The notes below the pieces were generated by a model. That model had not been told where the DNA came from. It ran no database searches and saw nothing but the letters and a program-made list of their open reading frames with translations. A stretch of DNA of 32,789 nucleotides, taken from the NCBI GenBank assembly GCA_007096045.1, contig SFAU01000227.1, positions 1 to 32,789 on the forward strand. The letters are read 5' to 3'. Positions 17,822 through 25,650 of the stretch are shown in pieces. The translations under genes and the position numbers were made by a program. The DNA comes from Microcystis novacekii Mn_MB_F_20050700_S1 (GTDB lineage Bacteria > Cyanobacteriota > Cyanobacteriia > Cyanobacteriales > Microcystaceae). Position 1 is the stretch's first letter. Each line of letters opens with the position of its first letter.

Positions 17822-18808
17822 ATGCGTGCTTTTGTGACGGGTGGAACGGGTTTTATCGGGGCGAATTTAGTGCGATTGCTTTTAGTCGAAGGCTACCAAG
17901 TGCGCGTCCTCGTCCGTCCCCAGAGTAATCTCAGAAATTTGCGGGGTTTAGCTCTCGAAATTGTCCGGGGTAATTTAAATGATGAGAACTTATTTAAATT
18001 AATGGTCGGATGCGAAGTTCTCTTTCATGTAGCGGCGCACTATTCTCTCTGGCAAAAGGATAGACATCAACTCTACCAAAATAATGTTTTAGGTACAAGA
18101 AATGTGCTAGAATCGGCGCATCTAGCGGGAATTGCCAGAATAGTTTATACCAGTTCTGTGGCGGCTATTGGAGTTGGTAAAAAGGGTGAAAGTGTCGATG
18201 AAACTTATCAAAGTCCCGCCCATCAATTGGTGGGTTATTATAAAAAATCCAAGTATTGGGCAGAACAGGAAGCATTGAAAGCAGTGCAAAGAGGACAGGA
18301 TATCGTTATAGTTAATCCTAGTACGCCGATAGGAGCCTTTGATCTTAAGCCTACACCCACCGGTGACATTATTCTCCGTTTTTTGCGGCGAAAAATGCCC
18401 GCTTATGTGAATACGGGATTAAATCTAATTGATGTGCGCGATGTGGCCTGGGGACATTTATTAGCTTTAGAAAAGGGCAGAACTGGCGAAAGATATATTT
18501 TAGGTCATCAAAACACTTCTTTAAAAACTTTGTTGACAGAATTAGCCGAAATTACTGGCAGAAATGCTCCGAAAATTGTTTTACCTTTTTGGATTCCTTT
18601 ACTAATAGCTTGGCTGGATGAAAAAGTTCTTCCTGTCTTCGGAAAATCGCCCTCTATACCCCTTGATGGCGTGAAAATGTCAAAACAGTCCATGTACTAC
18701 GATTCCTCGAAGGCAGTGCAAGAACTAGGCTTACCGCAATCGCCGATTAGACAAGCTTTAGCCAATGCGGTCAATTGGTTTCAAACCAATGGAGACATTA
18801 CTTATTAA
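17822..18808 (+). CDS. hpnA: NAD-dependent epimerase/dehydratase, HpnA-like
   Basis: The 328-residue extended short-chain dehydrogenase has a Rossmann nucleotide motif GGTGFIGA (7-14), VFHVAAHYSLW-type sequence, the substrate motif NPSTPIGAFD and a catalytic YxxxK (YYKKSK near residue 140). These match the hopanoid-associated sugar epimerase HpnA, which shares the PSTPIG.D.KPTPTG region. Hopanoid side-chain modification is the family role; the exact reaction here is inferred. No squalene-hopene cyclase lies nearby. An in-frame TGA two codons before the ATG fixes this start. The 3' end is 2 bp from a mobile element. Confidence 0.88.
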   Translation: MRAFVTGGTGFIGANLVRLLLVEGYQVRVLVRPQSNLRNLRGLALEIVRGNLNDENLFKLMVGCEVLFHVAAHYSLWQKDRHQLYQNNVLGTRNVLESAHLAGIARIVYTSSVAAIGVGKKGESVDETYQSPAHQLVGYYKKSKYWAEQEALKAVQRGQDIVIVNPSTPIGAFDLKPTPTGDIILRFLRRKMPAYVNTGLNLIDVRDVAWGHLLALEKGRTGERYILGHQNTSLKTLLTELAEITGRNAPKIVLPFWIPLLIAWLDEKVLPVFGKSPSIPLDGVKMSKQSMYYDSSKAVQELGLPQSPIRQALANAVNWFQTNGDITY

Positions 18809-18810
18809 GA

Positions 18811-19088
18811 GGGTGCATCTCATTTTTGTAAATCTACTAATTTGGGATTTTTCAGGGGAAACTTTCTCCTAAAATTGGGCGTTACTTTCGGTTTTATCAC
18901 TCAATCCAAGTCTTTGGGGGGTTCTACCCCCCAACCCCCCCGTTGGGGGCGTGGCGCCGCCCCCAAACCCCGGAGCGCATTAGCTTAACTGTGAGATGCT
19001 TACACGCGATTGTTCATATTTTTGTACTAATTTAAGAGTCACTGATAATTGCCGATTGTCGGTATTGTTGCATAAGTGAGATGCACCC
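18811..19088. mobile_element. GGGTGCATCT element, copy B (complete ends)
   Basis: The 278-bp non-coding element is bounded by perfect 12-bp inverted repeats, GGGTGCATCTCA (18811-18822) and TGAGATGCACCC (19077-19088). The interior matches the reverse complement of 12014-12224, including CCGTTGGGGGCG.GGCGCCGCCCCCAAACCCC, a strong G/C hairpin. A further partial end copy (GTGAGATGC) lies inside near 18988. No target duplication is obvious. Confidence 0.82.
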
Positions 19089-19131
19089 GCAGGAAAGGAA
19101 AAAAATGGTCTCAATTGTGCTGAAATGCTTA

Positions 19132-19285
19132 AGTAGTTAGGTGTTAAAAGTTGTCAGACACCCCCCTTATCAAGGTAGTAGGGTTGATTCATGAATCAAC
19201 CCTACTATGAATCAACCCTACTATGAATCAACCCTACTATGAATCAACCCTAGGGGCAGGGGGGATCAGACGCAAAATCTATTTA
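19132..19285. mobile_element. MITE copy 3, AGTAG family, with nested palindrome and decayed right end
   Basis: The left end TA-AGTAGTTAGGTGTTAAAA and the CCCCCCTTATCAAGG block match copy 2 (7307-7422). After CAAGG the sequence is interrupted by a palindrome and its 16-bp repeats (19176-19252), then resumes GGGGCAGGGGGGATC and AAAATCTAT. The expected right end CCAGCTACT is missing, where the fluC gene end begins. Confidence 0.75.
19176..19252. repeat. Palindrome plus 16-bp tandem repeat
   Basis: A 32-bp perfect palindrome (TAGTAGGGTTGATTCA and mirror, 19176-19207) is followed by tandem units ATGAATCAACCCTACT at 19191, 19207, 19223 and a partial at 19239. The core is identical to the palindrome at 12090-12127. 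Confidence 0.9.
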
Positions 19286-19290
19286 ATAAC

Positions 19291-19695
19291 TCATCTAGGA
19301 AAACCTGTTCTTGCTAAAATAACTCCAATTTTAAGCGCAATCATTCCCCCAAGAACACTGCCCAACCAATAAATTAACCCGAAAGTTAAGTTTCCCTGCT
19401 CTAAAAACTTGTTAGACTCCAAACTATAGGTAGAAAAAGTTGTATAGGAACCACAAAAACCCGTGACAATCATCAATCCTAATTCTGGGGCAATTATGCG
19501 AATATTTTCCCTAATCATGGTAAAAATATAAGCAATAATTAAACATCCAGAAACATTGACAAAAAATGTCCCCAAAAATCCCCATTCTTGACCGAAGATA
19601 CTGTCAATTAATTCTGCGATATAAAAACGACTTAAAGCTCCAAAAATAGCCCCAATTGCCACGAATAAACCATAACGACCCCTGAAAAAATTCAT
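19291..19695 (-). CDS. crcB: Fluoride channel FluC/CrcB, second gene of a tandem pair
   Basis: The 134-residue protein has four membrane spans and the FluC signatures GALSRFYIAELI, GTFFVNVSGCLIIAYI and GFCGSYTTFSTYSLE, the last containing the conserved TTFST pore motif. FluC channels export F- as dual-topology dimers. This gene sits 40 bp after the other crcB on the same strand. Paired crcB genes in other bacteria can encode obligate heterodimers with fixed, opposite topologies; that is likely but not shown here. The stop codon borders a decayed MITE. Confidence 0.93.
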   Translation of the reverse strand: MNFFRGRYGLFVAIGAIFGALSRFYIAELIDSIFGQEWGFLGTFFVNVSGCLIIAYIFTMIRENIRIIAPELGLMIVTGFCGSYTTFSTYSLESNKFLEQGNLTFGLIYWLGSVLGGMIALKIGVILARTGFPR

Positions 19696-19735
19696 GCTGT
19701 CTCTCCTGCCCTTAAATAGTCAATAAATTAAATAA

Positions 19736-20125
19736 TTAACCTATAAAAACTTGGGCAATAGCTGCCCCGATTCTCACGGCAATCAATCCGAAAATGATAC
19801 TAGCAACGGCAAAAAAAAGACTGAGAAAATTTTGCTGATTGCGCCAGAGAATCAGGATATCTAAACTATAGGTAGAAAAGGTGGTATAAGCTCCTAAAAA
19901 TCCCGTTCTAATCATTAAATCCAGTGCGTGGGAATAAAAAGTAAACTTGGGTAAAATAGCAAAAAAGAAGCCGATAACTAGACAGCCAGTTAAATTAATA
20001 ATAAAGGTTCCATAGGGAAAGCGCAAGCCGAATTTTGCTTTTGTCCATTCGGTAATGTGATAACGAGATAACGCCCCCGGAACCGCTCCTGCTACAATTG
20101 CGAAAACATCGTTCAAATCTGACAT
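19736..20125 (-). CDS. crcB: Fluoride channel FluC/CrcB, first gene of a tandem pair
   Basis: The 129-residue, four-span protein carries GALSRYHITEW, GTFIINLTGCLVIGFF and GFLGAYTTFSTYSLDIL. The two proteins differ clearly in loops and charge distribution, as expected for a heterodimer with fixed orientation. The upstream 124 bp shared with rsmA does not contain a recognisable fluoride riboswitch (no GGAGATGG-type core), so control of the pair is unknown. Confidence 0.93.
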   Translation of the reverse strand: MSDLNDVFAIVAGAVPGALSRYHITEWTKAKFGLRFPYGTFIINLTGCLVIGFFFAILPKFTFYSHALDLMIRTGFLGAYTTFSTYSLDILILWRNQQNFLSLFFAVASIIFGLIAVRIGAAIAQVFIG

Positions 20126-20249
20126 TGTATCTATTTTTTTTGCTATCTTTGCCTAGGCTCTATCATAATTGATGTGGTTATCGATCGCATTGCCCATATT
20201 TTCAGGGGTGTTATTGTCGGGGACAACCCTCTGATTTTAAAATAGAGGT

Positions 20250-21056
20250 ATGAAAATTCAACCGCGTAAACGTTTTGGACAACATTGGTTAAAAGATGAA
20301 TCGATACTCGATCGCATCATCGGCGCTGCTAATTTACAATCAGAGGATCGGGTATTAGAAATCGGTCCGGGTACAGGCATTTTAACCCGTCGTCTTCTCC
20401 ATGGCGCTCAATTGGTTGTCGCTGTGGAAATCGATCGAGATCTATGGACAATTTTAACTAAAAAATTTGGCCAACAAGATAACTTTCATCTCATCCCAGG
20501 GGACTTTCTTACCCTTAAACCTGAGCAACTGCCGCCGGTTAATAAGGTAGTGGCTAATATTCCCTATAATATCACCGGTCCGATCCTGGAAAAGCTGCTC
20601 GGTTCGATCGCCCATCCCTGCACCCCCCCTTACGAGAGTATCACCCTCTTAGTCCAGAAAGAAGTCGCCGAAAGATTAGTCGCTGTCCCCTCCACCAAAG
20701 CTTACAGCGCTCTCAGCGTCCGTATTCAATACCTTGCCGATTGTCAATGGATTTGTGACGTACCCCGGCGGGCCTTTTCCCCACCTCCCCAGGTGGATTC
20801 GGCGGTAATTAGGCTTTTACCTCGTGTTTTGCCGAATAATGTCAGGAATCCTGTCTTTTTGTCCACTTTAATTAGCTGGGGTTTTGCCAACCGGCGTAAA
20901 ATGTTACGCAATAATCTAAAAAATTGTCTAGATAGCGATCAATTAAGCCAAATCCTGACACAATTAGAAATTAATCCCCTCGCTCGCGCCGAAGATCTCA
21001 GTTTATCGCAATGGATTGACTTGGCGGAAAAATTAGGTCAATTGCCAAAATTTTAG
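20250..21056 (+). CDS. rsmA: 16S rRNA (adenine1518-N6/adenine1519-N6)-dimethyltransferase
   Basis: The 268-residue KsgA/RsmA dimethylates two adenines of helix 45 of 16S rRNA during late 30S assembly. The motifs are RKRFGQHWL at the N-terminus, the SAM site EIGPGTGILTRRLL (~38-51), VEIDRDL, the catalytic NIPYNIT (~105) and the C-terminal FANRRKMLRNNL. ATG at 20250 has AGAGG 3 nt upstream. ispE follows 17 bp later, a common gene order in bacteria, so the two likely form an operon. Confidence 0.97.
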   Translation: MKIQPRKRFGQHWLKDESILDRIIGAANLQSEDRVLEIGPGTGILTRRLLHGAQLVVAVEIDRDLWTILTKKFGQQDNFHLIPGDFLTLKPEQLPPVNKVVANIPYNITGPILEKLLGSIAHPCTPPYESITLLVQKEVAERLVAVPSTKAYSALSVRIQYLADCQWICDVPRRAFSPPPQVDSAVIRLLPRVLPNNVRNPVFLSTLISWGFANRRKMLRNNLKNCLDSDQLSQILTQLEINPLARAEDLSLSQWIDLAEKLGQLPKF

Positions 21057-21073
21057 ATTTTTTTCCTTGACAA

Positions 21074-22015
21074 ATGCACAGTTATACCCTTCTAGCTCCC
21101 GCTAAAATTAATTTATATCTAGAAATCGTTGGCGATCGCCCTGATGGTTTCCACGAGTTAGTGATGGTGATGCAGACGGTGGCATTATGCGATCGCATCA
21201 CTCTCCGGCCGAACGGATTGCAGGAATTCCGCCTCTTTTGCTCTCATCCCCTCGTCCCCCAAGATAGCAGTAATCTCGCCCATCGCGCCGCCACTTTGAT
21301 GGCGAAGGAATTCCCCCGTCTCTTTGCCAATTACGGCGGCATCGATATTACCATCGAGAAACATATTCCCGTGGCTGCCGGTTTAGCGGGGGGTTCCACC
21401 AACGCGGCGGCGGTGTTAGTCGGCATCGATTTAATCTGGGAATTAGGTTTAACCCATCCGGAATTAGAAACTTTAGCGGCAAGATTGGGATCCGATACTT
21501 CCTTTTGTGTGACAGGAGGAACGGTTATCTGTACGGGAAGGGGAGAAATTCTCGATCCTATCGCTCCTCTGACTGGATTATGGGTGATTTTAGCCAAATA
21601 CGACCATTTATCCGTTTCTACACCCTGGGCCTACCAAAGCTATCGGCAAAAATTTCAAGATACCTATCTCTCTTCTCCAGAGGAATTTCATCACCGTCGT
21701 CAGCAGGTGAGTTCTGGGGCTTTAGTACAAGCGATCGCCCAGAAAAAACCAGCCGCTATCGGCAAATTTATCCATAATGACCTCGAAAAGGTGGTTTTAC
21801 CCGAATTTCCCCTCGTAGCCGAGTTAAGACAGGTTCTAGGGGATTTAGGCGGCTTGGGAACGATGATGTCAGGCTCTGGCCCGACGGTTTTTACTCTCTG
21901 TTCATCTCAGGAAGTGGCGGAAACTATCGTTAAAAAGGCCCGGGAAATTCTCGTCGCTCCCGATCTACAATTTTGGATAGCTCCAATCACCGATACAGGC
22001 ATTCAAGTGACTTGA
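21074..22015 (+). CDS. ispE: 4-diphosphocytidyl-2-C-methyl-D-erythritol kinase
   Basis: The 313-residue GHMP kinase of the MEP isoprenoid pathway phosphorylates CDP-ME with ATP. It starts LLAPAKINLYLEIVGDRPDG, has the ATP-binding glycine loop PVAAGLAGGSTNAAAVL (~100-116), SDTSFCVTGGT and the C-terminal motif MMSGSGPTVF. It is co-oriented with rsmA with a 17-bp gap. The precursors made supply carotenoids, the phytol of chlorophyll and quinones. Length and motifs are normal for the family. Confidence 0.96.
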   Translation: MHSYTLLAPAKINLYLEIVGDRPDGFHELVMVMQTVALCDRITLRPNGLQEFRLFCSHPLVPQDSSNLAHRAATLMAKEFPRLFANYGGIDITIEKHIPVAAGLAGGSTNAAAVLVGIDLIWELGLTHPELETLAARLGSDTSFCVTGGTVICTGRGEILDPIAPLTGLWVILAKYDHLSVSTPWAYQSYRQKFQDTYLSSPEEFHHRRQQVSSGALVQAIAQKKPAAIGKFIHNDLEKVVLPEFPLVAELRQVLGDLGGLGTMMSGSGPTVFTLCSSQEVAETIVKKAREILVAPDLQFWIAPITDTGIQVT

Positions 22016-22036
22016 GAAAATGACAATTAACCGCTT

Positions 22037-22849
22037 TTACCAAGATAACCAAACTCGCGGCATAATTGCCTCTCGATCGCTCATTTCTCGCCTTAAAATT
22101 TGCCAAACCTGCTGAAACCATTGTCGCACTTCACCGCTAGAATTACCCCGATAACGACACAAAAGACCATCTGCTAAAGTGCTAGTAACTCCCATCTCTC
22201 CTTCTAGGGAAAAATCTCTCGCTTTCTCAATTAAATTTCTTCCCACCGGTTGACCGATATAAACTAAAGTACCGATCATGGCACTATTATTTAAACCAGA
22301 AAATCCCTCGATCATTTTACCACCCGACAGGAAGGAGCGATCGAGCCATAAAGGTTGTCCTGATCGCCAAATTTCCCAATTAGAATGCCATTCTCCCGCT
22401 AAAAATTTCTCGCCTCGCGCACTGCGACCAAAACGCGTAATTTCCCATCCCAACCAACTGCTATTTTCCCCTAAATCCACTCGTAAATGTTGGCGAAAGG
22501 CTGCACCATTAAAGATAATTGTTTCTTGGGGTAGCCATTCTAAACCGGCATTGTCATCGATTTTAATCTCGATTAATTGCTGGGCTATTTGACCGTTACT
22601 CTGGTAAACTTTTCCAGCAGAAGCAGTGGTAATCAGGGCATTAGTAGCGGACTGGAGATGAATTTTTTGTTGAAGAACATCACCCCCAACTATTCCCCCC
22701 GCCGTGTGTAAAATCACCGTATGACAAAGATTTTTTCCTTCGGGATAAAAAGGTCTTTGTACTTTTAAAGGTGCGGTAGCATAGACGTGATTAATCTGGG
22801 TTGCGAGATTTTTTTGCGTGTAAATTAGTTCTAGGTTTCCCTGCCACAT
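22037..22849 (-). CDS. ureD: Urease accessory protein UreD (UreH)
   Basis: The 270-residue accessory protein acts with UreF and UreG to deliver nickel to apo-urease. Its recognisable blocks are RPFYPEGKNLCHTVILHTAGGIVGGD, TTASAGKVYQSNG, LEWLPQETIIFNGA and TRFGRSARGEKF. No other urease gene is in the window, which agrees with the scattered urease loci of many cyanobacteria. Only 3 bp separate it from the gene at 22853-23377 upstream on the same strand, so the two are probably co-transcribed. Confidence 0.94.
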   Translation of the reverse strand: MWQGNLELIYTQKNLATQINHVYATAPLKVQRPFYPEGKNLCHTVILHTAGGIVGGDVLQQKIHLQSATNALITTASAGKVYQSNGQIAQQLIEIKIDDNAGLEWLPQETIIFNGAAFRQHLRVDLGENSSWLGWEITRFGRSARGEKFLAGEWHSNWEIWRSGQPLWLDRSFLSGGKMIEGFSGLNNSAMIGTLVYIGQPVGRNLIEKARDFSLEGEMGVTSTLADGLLCRYRGNSSGEVRQWFQQVWQILRREMSDREAIMPRVWLSW

Positions 22850-22852
22850 TAT

Positions 22853-23377
22853 TTATTGATCCTCAGTCATGGTTTCTAGAAATTGCCGATAATTTTCAGG
22901 ACTGAGATTAATTTTAACTTCTATTTGCTGTTCTTTATCCCTGAACAGTAAAATATATTCACTTTCCGCTTTTTTGCCGACCAGGAGAGGATTTTTTAGC
23001 TCGAATTTTTGATAAACCAGATGGGGTTTCGTCACCCGAATAACTAAACTAGGTTGGGATTGGGGATAAATATATAATTGCTCCTGTTCCCGATCTAAAA
23101 TTAATTGTTTAGGTGTCATGCTTCTTTCGTCAGCAAAAGTAGATTTATGCCAATAGAGGGTAATCCCCCGAATTTGGGGCATTTGGATGCTAAACTTTTC
23201 ATCAAAACCTTGCCGCTCCCAATTAATATCTTCCAGAGAGCCAGTATCAGGAATTAAACGCTGTTGCCAGAAGATTTCCTTAAGATTTAAATCTTGCCAC
23301 CATTGGCTAATAATTTGGAAATTCTCCAGATTATCGGGGTTGGGATTGGCACTTTGCCAGAGGAGAGGAGTAAGCAT
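22853..23377 (-). CDS. Conserved hypothetical protein preceding ureD
   Basis: The 174-residue soluble protein (MLTPLLWQSANPNPDNLENF; RGITLYWHKSTFADER; LILDREQEQLYIYPQSQPSL) has no motif that I recognise. It looks beta-rich, without a signal peptide or membrane span. The 3-bp spacing to ureD suggests shared expression, but a urease role is not implied by the sequence itself. The start ATG at 23375-23377 is the first in frame. Confidence 0.75.
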   Translation of the reverse strand: MLTPLLWQSANPNPDNLENFQIISQWWQDLNLKEIFWQQRLIPDTGSLEDINWERQGFDEKFSIQMPQIRGITLYWHKSTFADERSMTPKQLILDREQEQLYIYPQSQPSLVIRVTKPHLVYQKFELKNPLLVGKKAESEYILLFRDKEQQIEVKINLSPENYRQFLETMTEDQ

Positions 23378-23483
23378 TTTGGGGTAATTTTTGCGCTGAG
23401 AAAATCAAGATAATAGCGTTCGCTGGAGTTAAGGGATCATTAAGCTCAATCATCATCGATTCTTGAGCTGCCAATAGGGCCAT
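23331..23483 (-). CDS. Possible 50-residue ORF overlapping the gene before ureD
   Basis: From ATG at 23481-23483 the frame reads MALLAAQESMMIELNDPLTP, then ANAIILIFSAQKLPQ, and ends 47 nt inside the next gene in another frame. No clear ribosome binding site is seen and I do not recognise the product. It might be a small coupled gene or the former 5' end of a longer protein that lost its frame. Confidence 0.2.
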   Translation of the reverse strand: MALLAAQESMMIELNDPLTPANAIILIFSAQKLPQNAYSSPLAKCQSQPR

Positions 23484-23664
23484 AATATTAACTCTCGATC
23501 GCATTTTTATTTTATCCTAAATTATCGAGGGAAAAACTGCTAAAAGTGGTCTTCACTGGCGATCACCAGCCGCCAGCCTAGAAAACTGAGGGAAGATCAG
23601 ATAGATTGGCATATAATTAACTAATAAAGCTCTGTATGATCCCAAAAACTAGAATTGTTTTAAT

Positions 23665-24879
23665 ATGAACCAGCCTAGACTATTATCTTTTACCCTCGAT
23701 GGTTGGGGTGTGCTAGGTGGTCCAGTTTCCCTATCCCTAGTTAACCAAGTTGGGGTATTAGTGGGTAGAAACGGTGCGGGGAAATCCGCTATCCTAGAAG
23801 GATTTGAAGCCATCTCATCCTGTGCTATCGGTAGATCGATCGTATCTCGGATGATTGACAGTGATAGCATTCCCACAATTTTGCAGGTTGAAATTCTAAC
23901 ACCGACTAACCGGCGCTTAGGATACAGGTATGAGCTAATCATCCCCTTTTCTATGGACGATCTAGATACAGACATAGACGATACCACGGACGATAATTCC
24001 TTGGAAAGTTCCTTCACTTGGAATGATTCTTGTCATTATATTGATGGAGATCAAGAACTTCTCTGGAAAACCGAATTTGGACTAACAAGCTTTAATAATA
24101 ATGGTGAGCCAATATTTGCTATTCTTGGCAATACTACCTCGCTGCGACAGTCAAATGTACCTGGAAATTCATCGCTAAATTTACCTCCAGAAATGAAGTG
24201 GGTTTATGCTATTTTAAAAGGGATTCGTCTTCTTGGCAAAGCTCCTATCCGTCGCACATCAAGGCGACAGCCTTCCTTACTAAAGGTGGCAAGTAAGAAG
24301 GTTTCTACCAGTCGATTTGATCTAGCAGATACTCTAGCTCGGAGAATATTTTATTGGGTAGGTACGGATTATTTTGATGAACTAGAAAATGTTTGTCAAC
24401 GAATAGGACTTGCCAAGAAAATCACTGTGCAGAAGTTTGTTTTGAGTGAGCATTCTGGACAGACAGGCCAAGGTAAAGACGAAGAGTACATCGCTTCAGT
24501 ATTATTAGATGGAGTCAATATTGGATTACTCTCCGATGGCACCTTGCGAGTTTTATCAATTCTTATCGAAATAATTGCTCACTCTCCTAATGCAACAACC
24601 ATAATTGAGGAGCCAGAAACACAAATACATCCCGCAATGTTAGCAAAGTTATTAAATGAAATTAAATCCTATACTTGGGATGAAAATTTAATTATATCAA
24701 CTCATTCACCACAAGTAGTAGCTTGGACAAAGCCGGAAAATATTAGCTTAGTTTATCGTAACCAAGGACGGACAAGTGTTAGGAAACTAGAGGAAGGAGA
24801 GATTGAAAAAGTTGTGGAGTATCTCTGTGAAGAAGGAGATTTAGGAGACTGGATTTACAGTGGTATTCTCGATGAGTAG
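23665..24879 (+). CDS. AAA/ABC-type ATPase of a putative two-gene defence system
   Basis: The 404-residue ATPase is of the OLD/AAA15/AAA21 type. Walker A is GRNGAGKS (34-41) in a Rad50-like N-terminal lobe. A long central insertion follows (including an acidic stretch DDLDTDIDDTTDD, ~98-110). The signature motif is LLSDGTLR (288-295), Walker B is TIIEEPETQIHP (312-323) and the switch His lies in STHSP (345-349). It has no nuclease domain of its own. The next gene overlaps its stop by 8 bp and encodes a TOPRIM-like protein, the arrangement of PARIS (AriA-AriB) and related OLD-like systems. Sensing of phage and release of the effector is inferred from that similarity. It is AT-richer than gyrA next door. 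Confidence 0.85.
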   Translation: MNQPRLLSFTLDGWGVLGGPVSLSLVNQVGVLVGRNGAGKSAILEGFEAISSCAIGRSIVSRMIDSDSIPTILQVEILTPTNRRLGYRYELIIPFSMDDLDTDIDDTTDDNSLESSFTWNDSCHYIDGDQELLWKTEFGLTSFNNNGEPIFAILGNTTSLRQSNVPGNSSLNLPPEMKWVYAILKGIRLLGKAPIRRTSRRQPSLLKVASKKVSTSRFDLADTLARRIFYWVGTDYFDELENVCQRIGLAKKITVQKFVLSEHSGQTGQGKDEEYIASVLLDGVNIGLLSDGTLRVLSILIEIIAHSPNATTIIEEPETQIHPAMLAKLLNEIKSYTWDENLIISTHSPQVVAWTKPENISLVYRNQGRTSVRKLEEGEIEKVVEYLCEEGDLGDWIYSGILDE

Positions 24880-25456
24880 TAACTTGATCGCCATAATTGC
24901 CGAAGATGAGACGGACTGCGATGTGTTTCGTCAAATTATCCATCGCGTGCTGGGGACAAATACTAGGACAAAATATTGGGCATCTAAATCCTGTAGTACA
25001 TTAAAGAGAAAACTGTCAGCAAAACTTAAAGTGATGACAAGGGAAGGATGTGATGCTTTTATCATCGTTCATGATTTAGATCGTAATCCCAAGAATAACT
25101 CTCTTAATGATGAAAAACAATTGCGAGATAACTTAGAATCAAGCTGTTCTAATATTAATAGTATCAGGAAATATATCTGCATCCCAATAGAAGAATTAGA
25201 GGCTTGGTTTTGGTCTGATCCAGAGGTGATTAAATATGTGGGACGAGGCAAGGGAAAAGCTCACCCAAACCCTCACCTAATTATCAAACCGAAAGAAGAA
25301 TTGATCAAATTGTCAATCGGTGAAAATAGAAAACCCCGTTATAGTACCAACATGAATGTTGAACTGGCCGAAAAGCTAAATTTAGAACTTTGTGCCACTC
25401 GTTGTCCTTCTTTTAAAGAGCTGCGCGACTTTCTGCAATCTCTGTCAAGAGGATAG
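24872..25456 (+). CDS. TOPRIM/DUF4276-like putative nuclease, partner of the ATPase
   Basis: The 194-residue protein has the TOPRIM-like layout: an early acidic residue after a beta strand (LIAIIAEDETDCDVF; E11 and nearby E13, D15), a DxD after the next strand (FIIVHDLDRN; D68 and D70) and a further acidic cluster IPIEELEAWFWSD (107-116), the ELEAW motif typical of DUF4276 proteins. Such proteins are probable nucleases or nuclease-like effectors. I use ATG at 24872, which overlaps the ATPase stop (GATGAGTAG) and implies translational coupling. An upstream Met at 24860 adds four residues. The family name is from motif memory. Confidence 0.8.
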   Translation: MSSNLIAIIAEDETDCDVFRQIIHRVLGTNTRTKYWASKSCSTLKRKLSAKLKVMTREGCDAFIIVHDLDRNPKNNSLNDEKQLRDNLESSCSNINSIRKYICIPIEELEAWFWSDPEVIKYVGRGKGKAHPNPHLIIKPKEELIKLSIGENRKPRYSTNMNVELAEKLNLELCATRCPSFKELRDFLQSLSRG

Positions 25457-25650
25457 CAAACCATTAACCCCCCCATCCCAGCCAAGAAACCTGCGAGCGC
25501 CGCCTCAAAACCGACAAAAAAGGCAGATTTTATGGTAAAATAGTCCTACAAATGGGCATATTCTGCACATCAAAAGGGTAAAAACCCGATTTTTAGCGAA
25601 TTTACTCACAAAAACGCTTTTTTTGCCTTGTTATTGGAGTTAACCCCCCT

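Noticed and set aside
20126-20249. Fluoride riboswitch upstream of the crcB pair
   Set aside because: No GGAGATGG-type start or matching downstream core was seen on the crcB strand.
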